Under the pieces are notes generated by a model, which was not told where the DNA came from, did no database searches, and was given only the letters and a program-made list of their open reading frames with translations. This document shows positions 26,086 to 34,803 of a stretch of 64,000 bases of DNA, piece after piece. A program made the translations under genes and the position numbers. Source of the stretch: RYN-230 sp963782185 (GTDB lineage Bacteria > Actinomycetota > Actinomycetes > Streptosporangiales > Streptosporangiaceae); the NCBI GenBank assembly GCA_963782185.1, contig CAWAJB010000003.1, positions 372,001-436,000 on the forward strand, in the 5' to 3' direction. Position 1 is the first letter of the stretch; every line of letters starts with the position of its first letter.

Positions 26086-27750
26086 ATGGGTGAGTACTTC
26101 GATCTCGGTGACTACACCCGCCCGGTGGCCACCTCCTCGGCCACCGCGCAGCTCTGGTTCAGCCGCGGGCTGGTGTGGGCGTACGCGTTCAACCACGAGG
26201 AGGCGGTGACGTGCTTCGAGCGGGTGATCGAGGCCGACCCTTCCTGCGCGCTCGGCTACTGGGGTCTGGCCTACGCGCTGGGACCTAACTACAACAAGCC
26301 CTGGGAGGCGTTCGGCCAGGCTGAGCTGGCCACGGCGGTGCCGCGGGCGTTCACCGCCGCGCAGGCCGCCGCCCGGGCCGCAGGCGCCGCCGGGACCCCG
26401 CCGGTCGAGCGCGCGCTGGCGGGCGCCGTCGCCGCCCGGTACCCGTCCGCGGCGCCCGCCGGGGACTGCGGCCCGTGGAATACCGGCTACGCCGACGCGA
26501 TGCGTGAGGTGTACCGCTCCTACCCGGACGACCCCGACGTGGCCGCGCTGCTGGCTGACGCGCTGATGAACCTCACGCCGTGGGAGCTGTGGGACCAGGC
26601 GACCGGGCAGCCGGCCGCCGGGGCGGCCACGGCCGAGGCCCGGGCGGTGCTGGAGCGGGCCCTGGCCCGCCCCGGGGGGCAGGCTCACCCCGGCCTCCTG
26701 CACATGTACATCCATGTGATGGAGATGTCGCCCACCCCGGAAGCCGCCCTCCGCGCCGGGGACCTGCTCCGCGACCTGGTGCCGGACGCGGGACACCTCC
26801 GGCACATGCCGACGCACCTGGACGTGCTGTGCGGCGACTACGCGCGCGTGGTGTCGTCCAACGACGCCGCGATCGAGGCCGACGAGAAGTTCCGGGCCCG
26901 CCGGGGCGGGATGAACTTCTACACGCTGTACCGGGCGCACGACTACCACTTCAAGATCTACGGAGCGATGTTCCTGGGCCAGGCGCAGGCCGCCCTGGAG
27001 GCGGCGGACCAGCTGGCCGCGGCCATCCCCGAGGACCTGCTGCGGGTGCAGGTCCCGCCCATGGCGGACTGGCTCGAGGGCTTCGTGCCGATGAGAATGC
27101 ACGTGCTGGTCCGGTTCGGGCGCTGGGCGGACATCATCGCCGCGCCGCTGCCCGCGGATCCGGGCCTGTACTGCGTCACCACGGCGATGATGCACTACGC
27201 GAAGGGCGTGGCGCTGGCCGCCTCGGGCCGGGTGGACGAGGCGGTGGAGCAGCGCCGCCGGTTCGCGGCCGCGGTGAACCGTGTGCCCGCCTCACGCACC
27301 GTGTTCAACAACACCTGCCAGGACGTCCTCCAGGTGGCCGGGGCCATGCTGGACGGCGAGCTCGAATACCGCCGGGGTGACTACGACGCGGCCTTCGCGG
27401 CGCTGCGCCGCAGCATCGACCTGGACGACGGGCTGCCCTACGACGAGCCGTGGGGCTGGATGCAGCCGGCCCGGCACGCCTACGGCGCCCTGCTGCTGGA
27501 ACAGGGCCGGGTGGAGGAGGCCGAGGCGGTCTACCGCGCCGATCTCGGGCTGGACGCCACGCTGGCCCGGGCCTGCCAGCACCCCGGCAACGTGTGGAGC
27601 CTGCACGGTTACCACGAATGCCTGACCAGGCTGGGCAAGCAGGAACAGGCCGGGATCATCGCGCAGCAGCTCACGATCGCCGCGGCGCGCGCCGACGTCC
27701 CGATCACCGCCTCGTGCTACTGCCGGCTGACCACGGCCGCCTGCCACTGA
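26086..27750 (+). CDS. TPR-repeat protein of unknown function
   Basis: 554 residues of helical repeats. Clear TPR-like units include TAQLWFSRGLVWAYAFNHEE with CALGYWGLAYALGPNYN, and GAMLDGELEYRRGDYDAAFA. Conserved His motifs lie in GLLHMYIHVMEMSPTPEAAL and HLRHMPTHLDVLCGDY, which recur across this family, so it may be more than a scaffold. No signal peptide or membrane helix, so cytoplasmic. I use the ATG at 26086 with AGGGGGG at the right distance, not the TTG two codons earlier. It stands alone, with the beta-helix remnant convergent downstream. Confidence 0.8.
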   Translation: MGEYFDLGDYTRPVATSSATAQLWFSRGLVWAYAFNHEEAVTCFERVIEADPSCALGYWGLAYALGPNYNKPWEAFGQAELATAVPRAFTAAQAAARAAGAAGTPPVERALAGAVAARYPSAAPAGDCGPWNTGYADAMREVYRSYPDDPDVAALLADALMNLTPWELWDQATGQPAAGAATAEARAVLERALARPGGQAHPGLLHMYIHVMEMSPTPEAALRAGDLLRDLVPDAGHLRHMPTHLDVLCGDYARVVSSNDAAIEADEKFRARRGGMNFYTLYRAHDYHFKIYGAMFLGQAQAALEAADQLAAAIPEDLLRVQVPPMADWLEGFVPMRMHVLVRFGRWADIIAAPLPADPGLYCVTTAMMHYAKGVALAASGRVDEAVEQRRRFAAAVNRVPASRTVFNNTCQDVLQVAGAMLDGELEYRRGDYDAAFAALRRSIDLDDGLPYDEPWGWMQPARHAYGALLLEQGRVEEAEAVYRADLGLDATLARACQHPGNVWSLHGYHECLTRLGKQEQAGIIAQQLTIAAARADVPITASCYCRLTTAACH

Positions 27751-27768
27751 CCACCGTCACGGACCGCT

Positions 27769-27786
27769 CGCCGGGCCCGCCCGGCG
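27769..27786. terminator. Possible bidirectional hairpin
   Basis: cgccgggc and gcccggcg flank two bases between the convergent TPR and beta-helix genes. In such GC-rich DNA short hairpins are common, so support is weak. Confidence 0.35.
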
Positions 27787-27799
27787 GCCAGCGGCGTGC

Positions 27800-28379
27800 T
27801 CAGCTGATGGTCGAGTTCACCACCCGGGGGTGGCCCTTGCTGTGGAAGAAGATCCCGGGGTAGGGCCGGGTCCAGAACACCGCGCTCGGGTTGCCGTGCA
27901 GGGTCGAGTTCTTGATGGTCAGCCAGCCCGTTTCGTTGTCGCTGACGTAGAAGATGGCGCCGCCGCCCTCGCGGGCGTGGTCATTGCGGATGACCGTGCC
28001 CACGACCTTGAGCGAGTACTTGTTGCCGTCGGTGTAAATGGCGCCGCCGCTGCCGCCGCCCGCGGTCCCGGGGCTGGCCGGGTTCGCCCCGTAGCCGATG
28101 GCCTTGTTGTTCGTCATCACGCTGTTGAGCACCATCCAGGACACCCCGATGCTGCTGAGCGCGCCGCCGTTCGAGCACCGCCCGCCCGAGAACGTGTCGC
28201 GGGTGATGTAGACGGCCCGGTTGCGGTACTGGGCCAGCGCGCGGATCGCCGCGCCGGCCGAGGCGGTGCTGCTCGCGGAGGCGGTAGCCGCGAGGAGCCC
28301 GCTGACCGCCAGCGCGGCGGCAGCCGGGATGACGGTGACGAACCGGCCAGTACTACCTATGGGGCGCCTGGCGCCTCAT
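27800..28379 (-). pseudogene. Secreted parallel beta-helix protein, shortened and frameshifted at the 5' end
   Basis: An ATG at 28379 reads MRRQAP and then meets a stop. If one base of the four-base run at 28361-28364 is removed, the frame continues as IGSTGRFVTVIPAAAALAVS and GLLAATASASS, a textbook signal peptide. It then runs into the mature sequence (TFSGGRCSNGGALSSIG, VLNSVMTNNKAIGYGANP, GGAIFYVSDNETGW). Those motifs mark the C-terminal coils of polymorphic outer-membrane/pectate-lyase-like beta-helix proteins. Whole proteins of this type are usually much longer, so the signal peptide seems joined directly to the last coils. The single-base shift could be a sequencing error; the short length could not. 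Confidence 0.7.
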
Positions 28380-28380
28380 G

Positions 28381-29670
28381 CTAGCCCTGGTGTCCGGGAT
28401 CGGGATGGGAAATCAGGGGGCCGGCGTGGCTGGTGACCCGCCGGTCGTAGCGGCGGAAGCCCGGCAGCAGGCCGGCCAGCGCAGCCGCCCCGGCGATGCA
28501 GGCCAGGCCGCCGGACACGATCGAGAACTCCGTGGACACCAGGGTGGCCACGGCGCCGGCCTCCAGGTCGCCCAGCCGCGGCCCGCCCGTGACCACGGCG
28601 ATCTGCACCGCGGAGACCCGGCTCCGGAACTCCTCCGAGGCTGAGGTCTGCAGGATCGTCGACCGGAGCACGGCCGAGATGACGTCGGCCCAGCCCGCCA
28701 CCGCCAGCAGGGCCAGCGCCGCCCACAGCACGTGGACCAGCCCGAACGCCACGATGGCCGCCCCCCATACGACGACGGCCACGATCACGGCCCACGCCTG
28801 CCGGTGGACCCGCGCCAGCCAGCCGGTCGTGAGCGCGCCGATCAGGGCGCCCGCGGCAGGCGCGGCGTACAGGTAGCCGAGGGTGCGGGCCCCGCCGTGG
28901 AACACCGAGACGGCCAGGGCCGGGAACAGTGCCCGCGGCATGCCGAACACCATCGCGTTGACGTCGATGAGGTAGGCACCCTGCATGGCCTGCCGGCCGC
29001 GCAGGTAACGCAGGCCCTCCACGACGGAGGCGAGCCCGGGCCGGCCCGCCTCCGGAGCGGGCGGGATGGCTGGCAGGCGGGCGGCGGCCACCGCGGTGAG
29101 CAGGTAGATGACGGCGGTGGCGGCGTAGACCCAGGGCAGGTGCACCGCCTCGATCAGGAGCCCGGCCAGGGCCGGCCCGATGACCAGGCCAACCTGGTTG
29201 ACGGCCTGGGTGGCCGCGAAGGCGGCGACCAGGTGCCGGGGGGCGACGAGCGAGGGGACCGCCGCGTTGCTGGCCGTGGAGGCCGTCCCGGCCAGGCCCG
29301 CCGCGGCCGCGCTGACCAGGTAGAGAGCGGCCAGCGACGGGTGCGCCGCCGCCGCGTTGACAGCCAGGCCGCCGCTGGTCAGGGCGAGCAGGACCGAGGT
29401 GACCACCAGGATGAGCCGCCGGTCGAACGCGTCGCCGAGCGAGCCGCCGGTCAGCGCCCCGATGATCAGCGGCGCCAGCTGGGCCAGGCTGACCAGCCCC
29501 ACCTGGAGTGAGGACCCGGTCAGCGCGTACACCTGGAACGGGATCGCCACGGCGGTGAGCTGGCTGGCGAAGACCTCCACGAACTGGCCCGCGAACAGCA
29601 GCCGGAAACCCCGGGATTCACGGATCGGACCGAGATCAATCAGGATCCGGCTCGCCACGGGGACCATCAT
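28381..29670 (-). CDS. MFS transporter, MFS_3/EntS-like exporter
   Basis: 429 residues and about 11-12 transmembrane helices. The N-terminal RESRGFRLLFAGQFVEVFAS and GGSLGDAFDRRLILV (motif A) are typical of the MFS_3 subgroup that exports siderophores and drugs. The first ATG of the MM pair at 29670 is taken as start; the longer open frame upstream is antisense to the methyltransferase. It is divergent from that gene by 51 bp and its stop lies one base before the beta-helix remnant. Confidence 0.87.
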   Translation of the reverse strand: MMVPVASRILIDLGPIRESRGFRLLFAGQFVEVFASQLTAVAIPFQVYALTGSSLQVGLVSLAQLAPLIIGALTGGSLGDAFDRRLILVVTSVLLALTSGGLAVNAAAAHPSLAALYLVSAAAAGLAGTASTASNAAVPSLVAPRHLVAAFAATQAVNQVGLVIGPALAGLLIEAVHLPWVYAATAVIYLLTAVAAARLPAIPPAPEAGRPGLASVVEGLRYLRGRQAMQGAYLIDVNAMVFGMPRALFPALAVSVFHGGARTLGYLYAAPAAGALIGALTTGWLARVHRQAWAVIVAVVVWGAAIVAFGLVHVLWAALALLAVAGWADVISAVLRSTILQTSASEEFRSRVSAVQIAVVTGGPRLGDLEAGAVATLVSTEFSIVSGGLACIAGAAALAGLLPGFRRYDRRVTSHAGPLISHPDPGHQG

Positions 29671-29721
29671 GCCTGGCGGCCCGGGTGGCCGGGCCGTTGC
29701 CCCGGGTGGCATGGTGTCCGC

Positions 29722-30535
29722 ATGCCGTTTGACGGACCCGACCCCCTCGCCGCCGGTATCCCGCTGGACACCAGCCTGCCGCACATCGCCCGTGGCTACG
29801 ATTACTGGCTCGGCGGGAAGGACAACTTCGCCGCGGACCGGGAGCTGGCGGAGAAGTTCAAGCGCGCCGACCCGTCGGTGACCGCCGGGGTCCGCAGCAA
29901 CCGCGCGTTCCTCGGCCGCGCCGTGCACTACCTGGCGGCCGAGGCCGGCGTCCGCCAGTTCCTGGACATCGGCACCGGCATCCCGACCGCCAACAACACC
30001 CACGAGGTGGCGCAGCGCGCGAACCCGTCGGCCCGCGTGGTCTACGTCGACAAACGACCCGATCGTGCTCACGCACGCCCGCGCCCTGCTGGCGAGTGAC
30101 CCGGCTGGCGCGACCGACTACGTCGATGCCGACCTCCGCGACACCGCGACGATCCTGGCCGCGGCGGCCCGGAGCCTGGACTTCAGCCAGCCCGTCGCGG
30201 TGATGCTGGTCGGCGGGCTGCACTGCATCCCGGACGAGGACTATCCGGGTGAGATCGTGGCCACGCTGATGGGGGCGGTGCGGCCGGGGAGTTATCTGGC
30301 GCTGTCCCATCCGGCTGCGGACATCCACGCGGAGGAGATGGCGGCCGGAGCCGCCCTGATGAACCAGGCCATGGCCGGGTCGATCACCTTCCGCGCCCGG
30401 GCACAGGTGGCGGCGTTCTTCGACGGCCTGGAGCTGGCCGAGCCGGGCCTCGTCTCCACCCCTCAGTGGCGCCCCGGGACGGGCGTCTCCCCGCGGCCGC
30501 TGCCGGGCTGGGCGGGAGTGGCCCGCAAGACCTGA
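29722..30535 (+). pseudogene. DUF574 S-adenosyl methyltransferase with a one-base insertion
   Basis: The N-terminal frame shows the family hallmarks: GYDYWLGGKDNFAADRELAE, NRAFLGRAVHYLA and QFLDIGTGIPT. At the AAA run 30052-30054 the expected YVDNDPIVLTHARAL is broken: as written it reads VDKRPDRAH, while the next frame continues LTHARALLASDP through LSHPAADIHAEEM and FFDGLELAEPGLV. Deleting one A restores a gene of about 270 codons. Either a recent frameshift mutation or a base-calling error. Two intact paralogues lie at 41.4 and 49.1 kb. Confidence 0.82.
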
Positions 30536-30568
30536 CCGGCCGCAGGCCACGGCCTCAGCCGGCCGGGC

Positions 30569-31075
30569 CTAGCTCAGGAGCCGGTCGGTCGCGGGGTCGG
30601 GCTGGCCGTCGAAGTACTGGCGGAGGACCTGGGCGAACGGCGACCCGGTGTCACGCGCGTCCGCGTCACGCGCGTCCGCGTCACCCGCGTCCGCGTCACC
30701 CGCGTCCGCGGCTTCGGCCCGCAGGAACAGGGTCATCGACGAGCGCAGCTTCTGCGCGTCCAGGCCGCCGAAGATCTGCTCCGCGCTGCGGCCGGCCACC
30801 CCGGTGAGGGCCCGGGCGGATTCGGCCAGCCGCGGGCCCAGTACCGGATGGCGCAGGTAGGCCCGGGCCTCGCCGAGCGATGAGATCGCGAACTCCTGCG
30901 CCGTGGCGCTGCGCCCGAGGCCGGCGATCTGCGGGAACACGAACCACATCCAGTGGCTCACCTTGCGGCCCGCCCGCAGCTCCGCGACCGCGCGGCCGAA
31001 GGTCGCGCCTGCCTCCTGGGCGGCCACGAAACGTTCCAGCCGGTAGGGGTCCGCGGCCCGGTCAGGACCGCCCAT
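30569..31075 (-). CDS. DUF1810 family protein
   Basis: 168 residues. DPYRLERFVAAQEAGATFGR and RKVSHWMWFVFPQIAGLG are the defining motifs of DUF1810, a small NADAR-related family of unknown function. A four-unit acidic insertion (ADAGD/ADARD) encoded by a 15-bp tandem repeat lies in the C-terminal third, before the normal ending SPFAQVLRQYFDGQPDPAT. The insertion is probably a surface loop tolerated by the fold. Confidence 0.85.
   Translation of the reverse strand: MGGPDRAADPYRLERFVAAQEAGATFGRAVAELRAGRKVSHWMWFVFPQIAGLGRSATAQEFAISSLGEARAYLRHPVLGPRLAESARALTGVAGRSAEQIFGGLDAQKLRSSMTLFLRAEAADAGDADAGDADARDADARDTGSPFAQVLRQYFDGQPDPATDRLLS
30651..30710. repeat. Four 15-bp tandem units inside the DUF1810 gene
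   Basis: tcacgcgcgtccgcg (twice) and tcacccgcgtccgcg (twice) start at 30651, 30666, 30681 and 30696. The units keep the frame, so copy-number change would only alter loop length. Confidence 0.9.
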
Positions 31076-31840
31076 CAGCCCGCCCTGCGATAGCCCTGAT
31101 CATGTGCTTTCACGCCAACATATTAACCACGCTCAAGGCGGTTACTCGGAACACTCCGGCGCGCGGATTTGCTGTGACCCGCGCACTCACCGGAAACCGC
31201 TAATTTGTTCTCTTCAGCCAATCTGGAAACGCGCCCGGCCGAATTCCTCACGCGATGATGAAAGCAATAGGTCACCGGGGATCGCCATCCCGGCCCGCCC
31301 CGTGGCCAGCCCGGCGGCGGACGGCCGCCAGCGGTGCGCCGCGCTGATCGTGCCGCCAGCAGCAGCCGCCCCGATCGCCGCCGGTGCCTGCCACCCCCGC
31401 CGGGCCGCAGCCCTCGGCCGACGGGGCCAGGGCAGGCCACGTGCCGCTGTCCCGGTCAGCGTGACCGCGGCCTGGTCGGGAGTCTCGCTTCCGGGACCGG
31501 TGGCCAGTGGACCGCGGCCGCCGCGCGGCGAGCAGTTCCCGGTCCCGGGGATCAGTCCGTTCACCACGTCGAATGGGAGCTGCTACCGGGTGGACACCGC
31601 GCTGTCCCTGCCCAGGTCGCGCACGGTTGCCCAGTCCGCACGAAGACCCCCCGGCCTGTACGCCGCCAGGTGGGTGGTCAACCAGGAGATCGCCACGTTC
31701 GCCGCGACTTTTCCCGCGAAGCGTGCGCCGTAACCGGGCAAATCACCCGCCGCGACGCACGTCACGCGGGAAGAGTCGCAACGAGCCATGATCAATGTGA
31801 CTGGTAGTGCCAGCGGGTTCCGTTGGGTGGGCCCACGGGG
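31076..31840. other. 765-bp gene-poor region
   Basis: Between DUF1810 and the DHA2 transporter no complete gene is visible. The first 200 bp is AT-richer (cgccaacatattaaccacgc). The middle holds the molybdopterin-oxidoreductase-like remnant listed separately. The rest shows open frames without family motifs. Confidence 0.5.
31440..31620 (+). pseudogene. Possible remnant of a molybdopterin-dependent oxidoreductase
   Basis: One frame reads GVSLPGPVASGPRPPRGEQ, then FPVPGISPFTTSNGSCYRVD and TALSLPRS. In actinobacterial sulfite-oxidase/YedY-like proteins a stretch of the form vPGisPf-TPN-FYRVDTAL-P sits between the membrane part and the catalytic domain. The match ends abruptly and no Moco-binding domain follows in any frame, so only a scrap survives. 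Confidence 0.4.
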
Positions 31841-33433
31841 CTAACGCTGGGTGGCGAAGTCCCTGGTCCGGATCGCGGCCAGCGCCACGACCCCCGACGC
31901 CAGCGCGATGATCGCCGCGACCAGCAGGATGTGGTTCAGGCCGGTGGTGAAGGCGGCCCTCGTGATCTCGCCCACCTTCGGCCGCAGCGGAGCGGGGAGT
32001 TTCGCGATCACGTTGCCGATTTCACCGGACTGGACGGCGGTAGCGATCCTCGGGCCCTGGTGGGACAGGCCGGGTATCGCGGCGATGGCCGCCCGGACCT
32101 CACTGGCCACCTTGTTGGAGAACAGGGTGCCCAGCAGCGCAATACCGGTGGCGATCCCGACCTGGCGGAACGTGGAGTTGATGCCCGAGGCCATGCCCGC
32201 TTGTGCCGGGGGGACCACGCCAACCGCGGTGGAGGCCAGCGGCGGGTTGACCAGGCCGATGCCGAGCCCGCCCACGATCATCCCGGGGATCAGATGGGTC
32301 CAGCCCGACTGCGCGTTGAGCCCGCGCATCAGCAGCAGGCCCACCCCGACCAGGATCAGCCCCGGCCCGATGAGCAGCCGGATCGGCACCTTCGACGTCA
32401 GCCGGCCGGCCACCGTGGCGCTCACCAGGATCGCCCCCGACAGGAACATGACCCGCACGCCGGTGCCCAGCGGGGAGTAGCCCAGGATGTCCTGCAGGTA
32501 GAGCACGATGTAGAGCAGCATCGCGAAGATCGACGCGCTCAGGCCGAACGCCGCGACGCTACCCCCGGTGAACGTGGGCAGCCGGAACAGGCTGAGGTCG
32601 AACATCGGGTACGAAAGACGCCGCTCGACCAGGACGAAGACCACAAGCAGGACAGCCGCGGCCGCCAGGCAGCCCAGCACCAGGCCGTCGGTGAACGACC
32701 GCTCGTTTGACTCGATCAGCGCGTAGACCAGCAACGACAGCGCCGCGGTGAACAGCACGAAGCCTGCCCAGTCGGGCCGGTGGGCCCCGGGTGCCCGTGA
32801 TTCCGACACCTTAATCACCGAGATGATCACGGCGAGCACGCCGATCGGGGCGTTCACGAAGAAGATCCAGCGCCAGGACAGGCCGGAGGTCAGCAAGCCG
32901 CCGAGCAGCGGGCCGATCGCCACGGCCAGGCCGGTCACCGCGCCCCAGACGCCGAACGCGGTGCCCCGGTCGCGGCCGCGGAACGCGTCCGCGAGCAGGG
33001 CCAGCGAGACCGCGAACATGATCGCCCCGCCGATGCCCTGCAGCGCACGGGAGAGTTGGAGCATCAGCGTGGTCGTCGCGAAGCCGCACAGCACCGAGGC
33101 GGCGGTGAACACCGCCAGGCCGATCAGGTACAGCAGGCGGCGGCCGAACATGTCGGCCAGGCTGCCCGCGGTGAGCAGGAACGCGGCCAGGGTCAGCGCG
33201 TAGGCGTCCACCACCCACTGCAGGTCCGAGAAGCTGGAGTGCAGTGCGCGCTGGATGTCCGGCAGTGCGACGTTCACAATCGTGATGTCAAGCAGCAACA
33301 TGAACGTGCCGAGGCACACCGCGACCAGTGTCCACCACTTGTTGCCGCGACGGTCCGGGTCCTTGATGCCGGGGCCCGGCTGCGTTCGCTGCTGCTGGTC
33401 CTGTCCGGACGGGCCAGCCTGCGCTTCGGTCAC
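31841..33433 (-). CDS. MFS transporter, DHA2/EmrB-QacA type (14 helices)
   Basis: 530 residues. LDITIVNVALPDIQ (motif D1), GSLADMFGRRLLYLIGL (motif A) and GLAVAIGPLLGGLLT (antiporter motif C) identify a DHA2 drug:proton antiporter. I start at the GTG preceded by GGGAGAG rather than at an ATG 18 codons earlier. No TetR-type regulator is adjacent. Likely exports a drug, dye or metabolite; the substrate is unknown. Confidence 0.88.
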   Translation of the reverse strand: MTEAQAGPSGQDQQQRTQPGPGIKDPDRRGNKWWTLVAVCLGTFMLLLDITIVNVALPDIQRALHSSFSDLQWVVDAYALTLAAFLLTAGSLADMFGRRLLYLIGLAVFTAASVLCGFATTTLMLQLSRALQGIGGAIMFAVSLALLADAFRGRDRGTAFGVWGAVTGLAVAIGPLLGGLLTSGLSWRWIFFVNAPIGVLAVIISVIKVSESRAPGAHRPDWAGFVLFTAALSLLVYALIESNERSFTDGLVLGCLAAAAVLLVVFVLVERRLSYPMFDLSLFRLPTFTGGSVAAFGLSASIFAMLLYIVLYLQDILGYSPLGTGVRVMFLSGAILVSATVAGRLTSKVPIRLLIGPGLILVGVGLLLMRGLNAQSGWTHLIPGMIVGGLGIGLVNPPLASTAVGVVPPAQAGMASGINSTFRQVGIATGIALLGTLFSNKVASEVRAAIAAIPGLSHQGPRIATAVQSGEIGNVIAKLPAPLRPKVGEITRAAFTTGLNHILLVAAIIALASGVVALAAIRTRDFATQR

Positions 33434-33570
33434 GGACTCTCCCAGGGGTTGATGACTCGTCAGAGCGGCCCGGCACGCGAGGTACACCAGCCGGCCAGCA
33501 GGTGAGGTACCGCTCCCTGCCCACGATACGGACGGCCGACTACCCAGGCTTTCGTGGGTGGGGGCGGCCC

Positions 33571-33658
33571 GGGTTGCCGGATGGGCCGGGCCGGGTTGCC
33601 GGATGGGCGGGGCCGGGTTGCCGGATGGGCCGGGCCGGATTGAGGGATGGGCCGGCCG
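33571..33658. repeat. 22-bp tandem repeat, four copies
   Basis: gggttgccggatgggc plus six bases recurs at 33571, 33593, 33615 and, diverged, 33637. It fills the space between the DHA2 transporter and the spermidine-synthase-like gene, in the likely promoter region of the latter. Confidence 0.85.
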
Positions 33659-33730
33659 GGCCGCCCCGCGCCGGGCCGCCCCGCGCCGGGGTCAGCGAGG
33701 TTTGGGGGGAACTGGGGGGATACTGGGGTT

Positions 33731-34621
33731 ATGCCCCACCGGCAGCACAGCAGGAGCGGGCCGGCCGTCCGGGCAGACATCGATTCGGGTGTGGCCGAGC
33801 TCGTGGCCGACCCTGACCGGCCGCGGGCCTGGACGCTGCAGGTGGACGGCATCCCGCAATCCCATGTGGACCTCGACGACCCGCTGTACCTGGAGTTCGA
33901 GTACATGCGGCGGTTCGGGCACCTGGCTGACCTCGCCGCGCCCGCCGGGCAGCCGCTGCGGGTCCTGCACCTGGGCGGCGGAGGGCTCACCCTGGCCCGG
34001 TACGTGGCGGCGGCCCGTCCCGGATCCAGCCAGCTGGCCGTCGACTCTGACGGCGCCCTGGTGGACCTGATCCGGCGGCGGCTGCCGCTCGATCAGCCGG
34101 CCCGGAGCGCGGGACGGCACGTACCCCGGGTCCGCATCCGGGTCGGCGACGCCCGTGCCGTCCTGGCCCAGGTCAGGGCCGGCTCGTTCGACCTGGTCAT
34201 CGCCGACCTGTTCACCGGGGCCCGCACCCCTGCCCACGTGACCACGGTCGAGTTCGCGGCGGCTGCGGCCGCCGCACTCGCCCCGGCGGGGATCTTCGCC
34301 GCCAACATGGGTGACGGCCCACCGCTCGCGCACGCCCGGGCCCGGGTCGCGACCGTACGCGCCGTGTTCCCGCACGCCTGCCTGATCGCGGACCCGGGAG
34401 TGCTGCGCGGCCGCCGGTTCGGCAACCTGGTGCTGGCCGTCTCGCGGCGGGGACTGCCGCTGGGCGCGCTGGCCGGACGGGCAGCGGGTGACCCGTTCCC
34501 CGGCCGGGTCCTCGGCGGTGCGGACCTCGACCAGTTCGCAGCCGGGGTAATGCCGCTGTACGACGGGGAGGCGGAGGCCTCACCCGCCCCGCCGCTGGAC
34601 CTCTTCGACGTCCGGGGCTGA
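33731..34621 (+). CDS. Spermidine synthase-like methyltransferase-fold protein
   Basis: 296 residues. GIPQSHVDLDDPLYLEFEYM and RVLHLGGGGLTLARYVA match the spermidine-synthase-like proteins of actinobacteria, with GDARAVLAQVRAGSFDLVIA as the acidic motif and YDGEAEAS near the end. The polyamine-type aminopropyltransferase signature is not obvious, so a fused or unassigned activity is safer than SpeE. The ATG follows a run of GGGGGGA and GGGG. Its stop codon lies at the beginning of the 49-bp repeat array. Confidence 0.82.
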   Translation: MPHRQHSRSGPAVRADIDSGVAELVADPDRPRAWTLQVDGIPQSHVDLDDPLYLEFEYMRRFGHLADLAAPAGQPLRVLHLGGGGLTLARYVAAARPGSSQLAVDSDGALVDLIRRRLPLDQPARSAGRHVPRVRIRVGDARAVLAQVRAGSFDLVIADLFTGARTPAHVTTVEFAAAAAAALAPAGIFAANMGDGPPLAHARARVATVRAVFPHACLIADPGVLRGRRFGNLVLAVSRRGLPLGALAGRAAGDPFPGRVLGGADLDQFAAGVMPLYDGEAEASPAPPLDLFDVRG

Positions 34622-34801
34622 GCTGGACAAGCGAGGCTGGGCTGGCGGGGGCTGAGCTGGCGGGGGCTGAGCTGGACAAGCGGGGCTGGGCTGGCGGGGG
34701 CTGAGCTGGCGGGGGCTGAGCTGGACAAGCGGGGCTGGGCTGGCGGGGGCTGAGCTGGCGGGGGGCTGAGCTGGACAAGCGGGGCTGGGCTGGCGGGGCT
34801 G
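34617..34801. repeat. 49-bp higher-order tandem repeat
   Basis: A 34-bp element beginning gctgagctggacaagc alternates with a 15-bp element gctgagctggcgggg, giving a 49-bp period. Copies start near 34617, 34666, 34715 and 34765 (one extra G). It fills the gap between two convergent genes and begins inside the stop codon of the spermidine-synthase-like gene. Confidence 0.9.
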
Positions 34802-34803
34802 GA

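Noticed and set aside
28381..30072. Extended start for the MFS exporter
   Set aside because: The extra N-terminus is antisense to the DUF574 gene and lacks membrane-protein character; the ATG at 29670 begins a normal MFS N-terminus.
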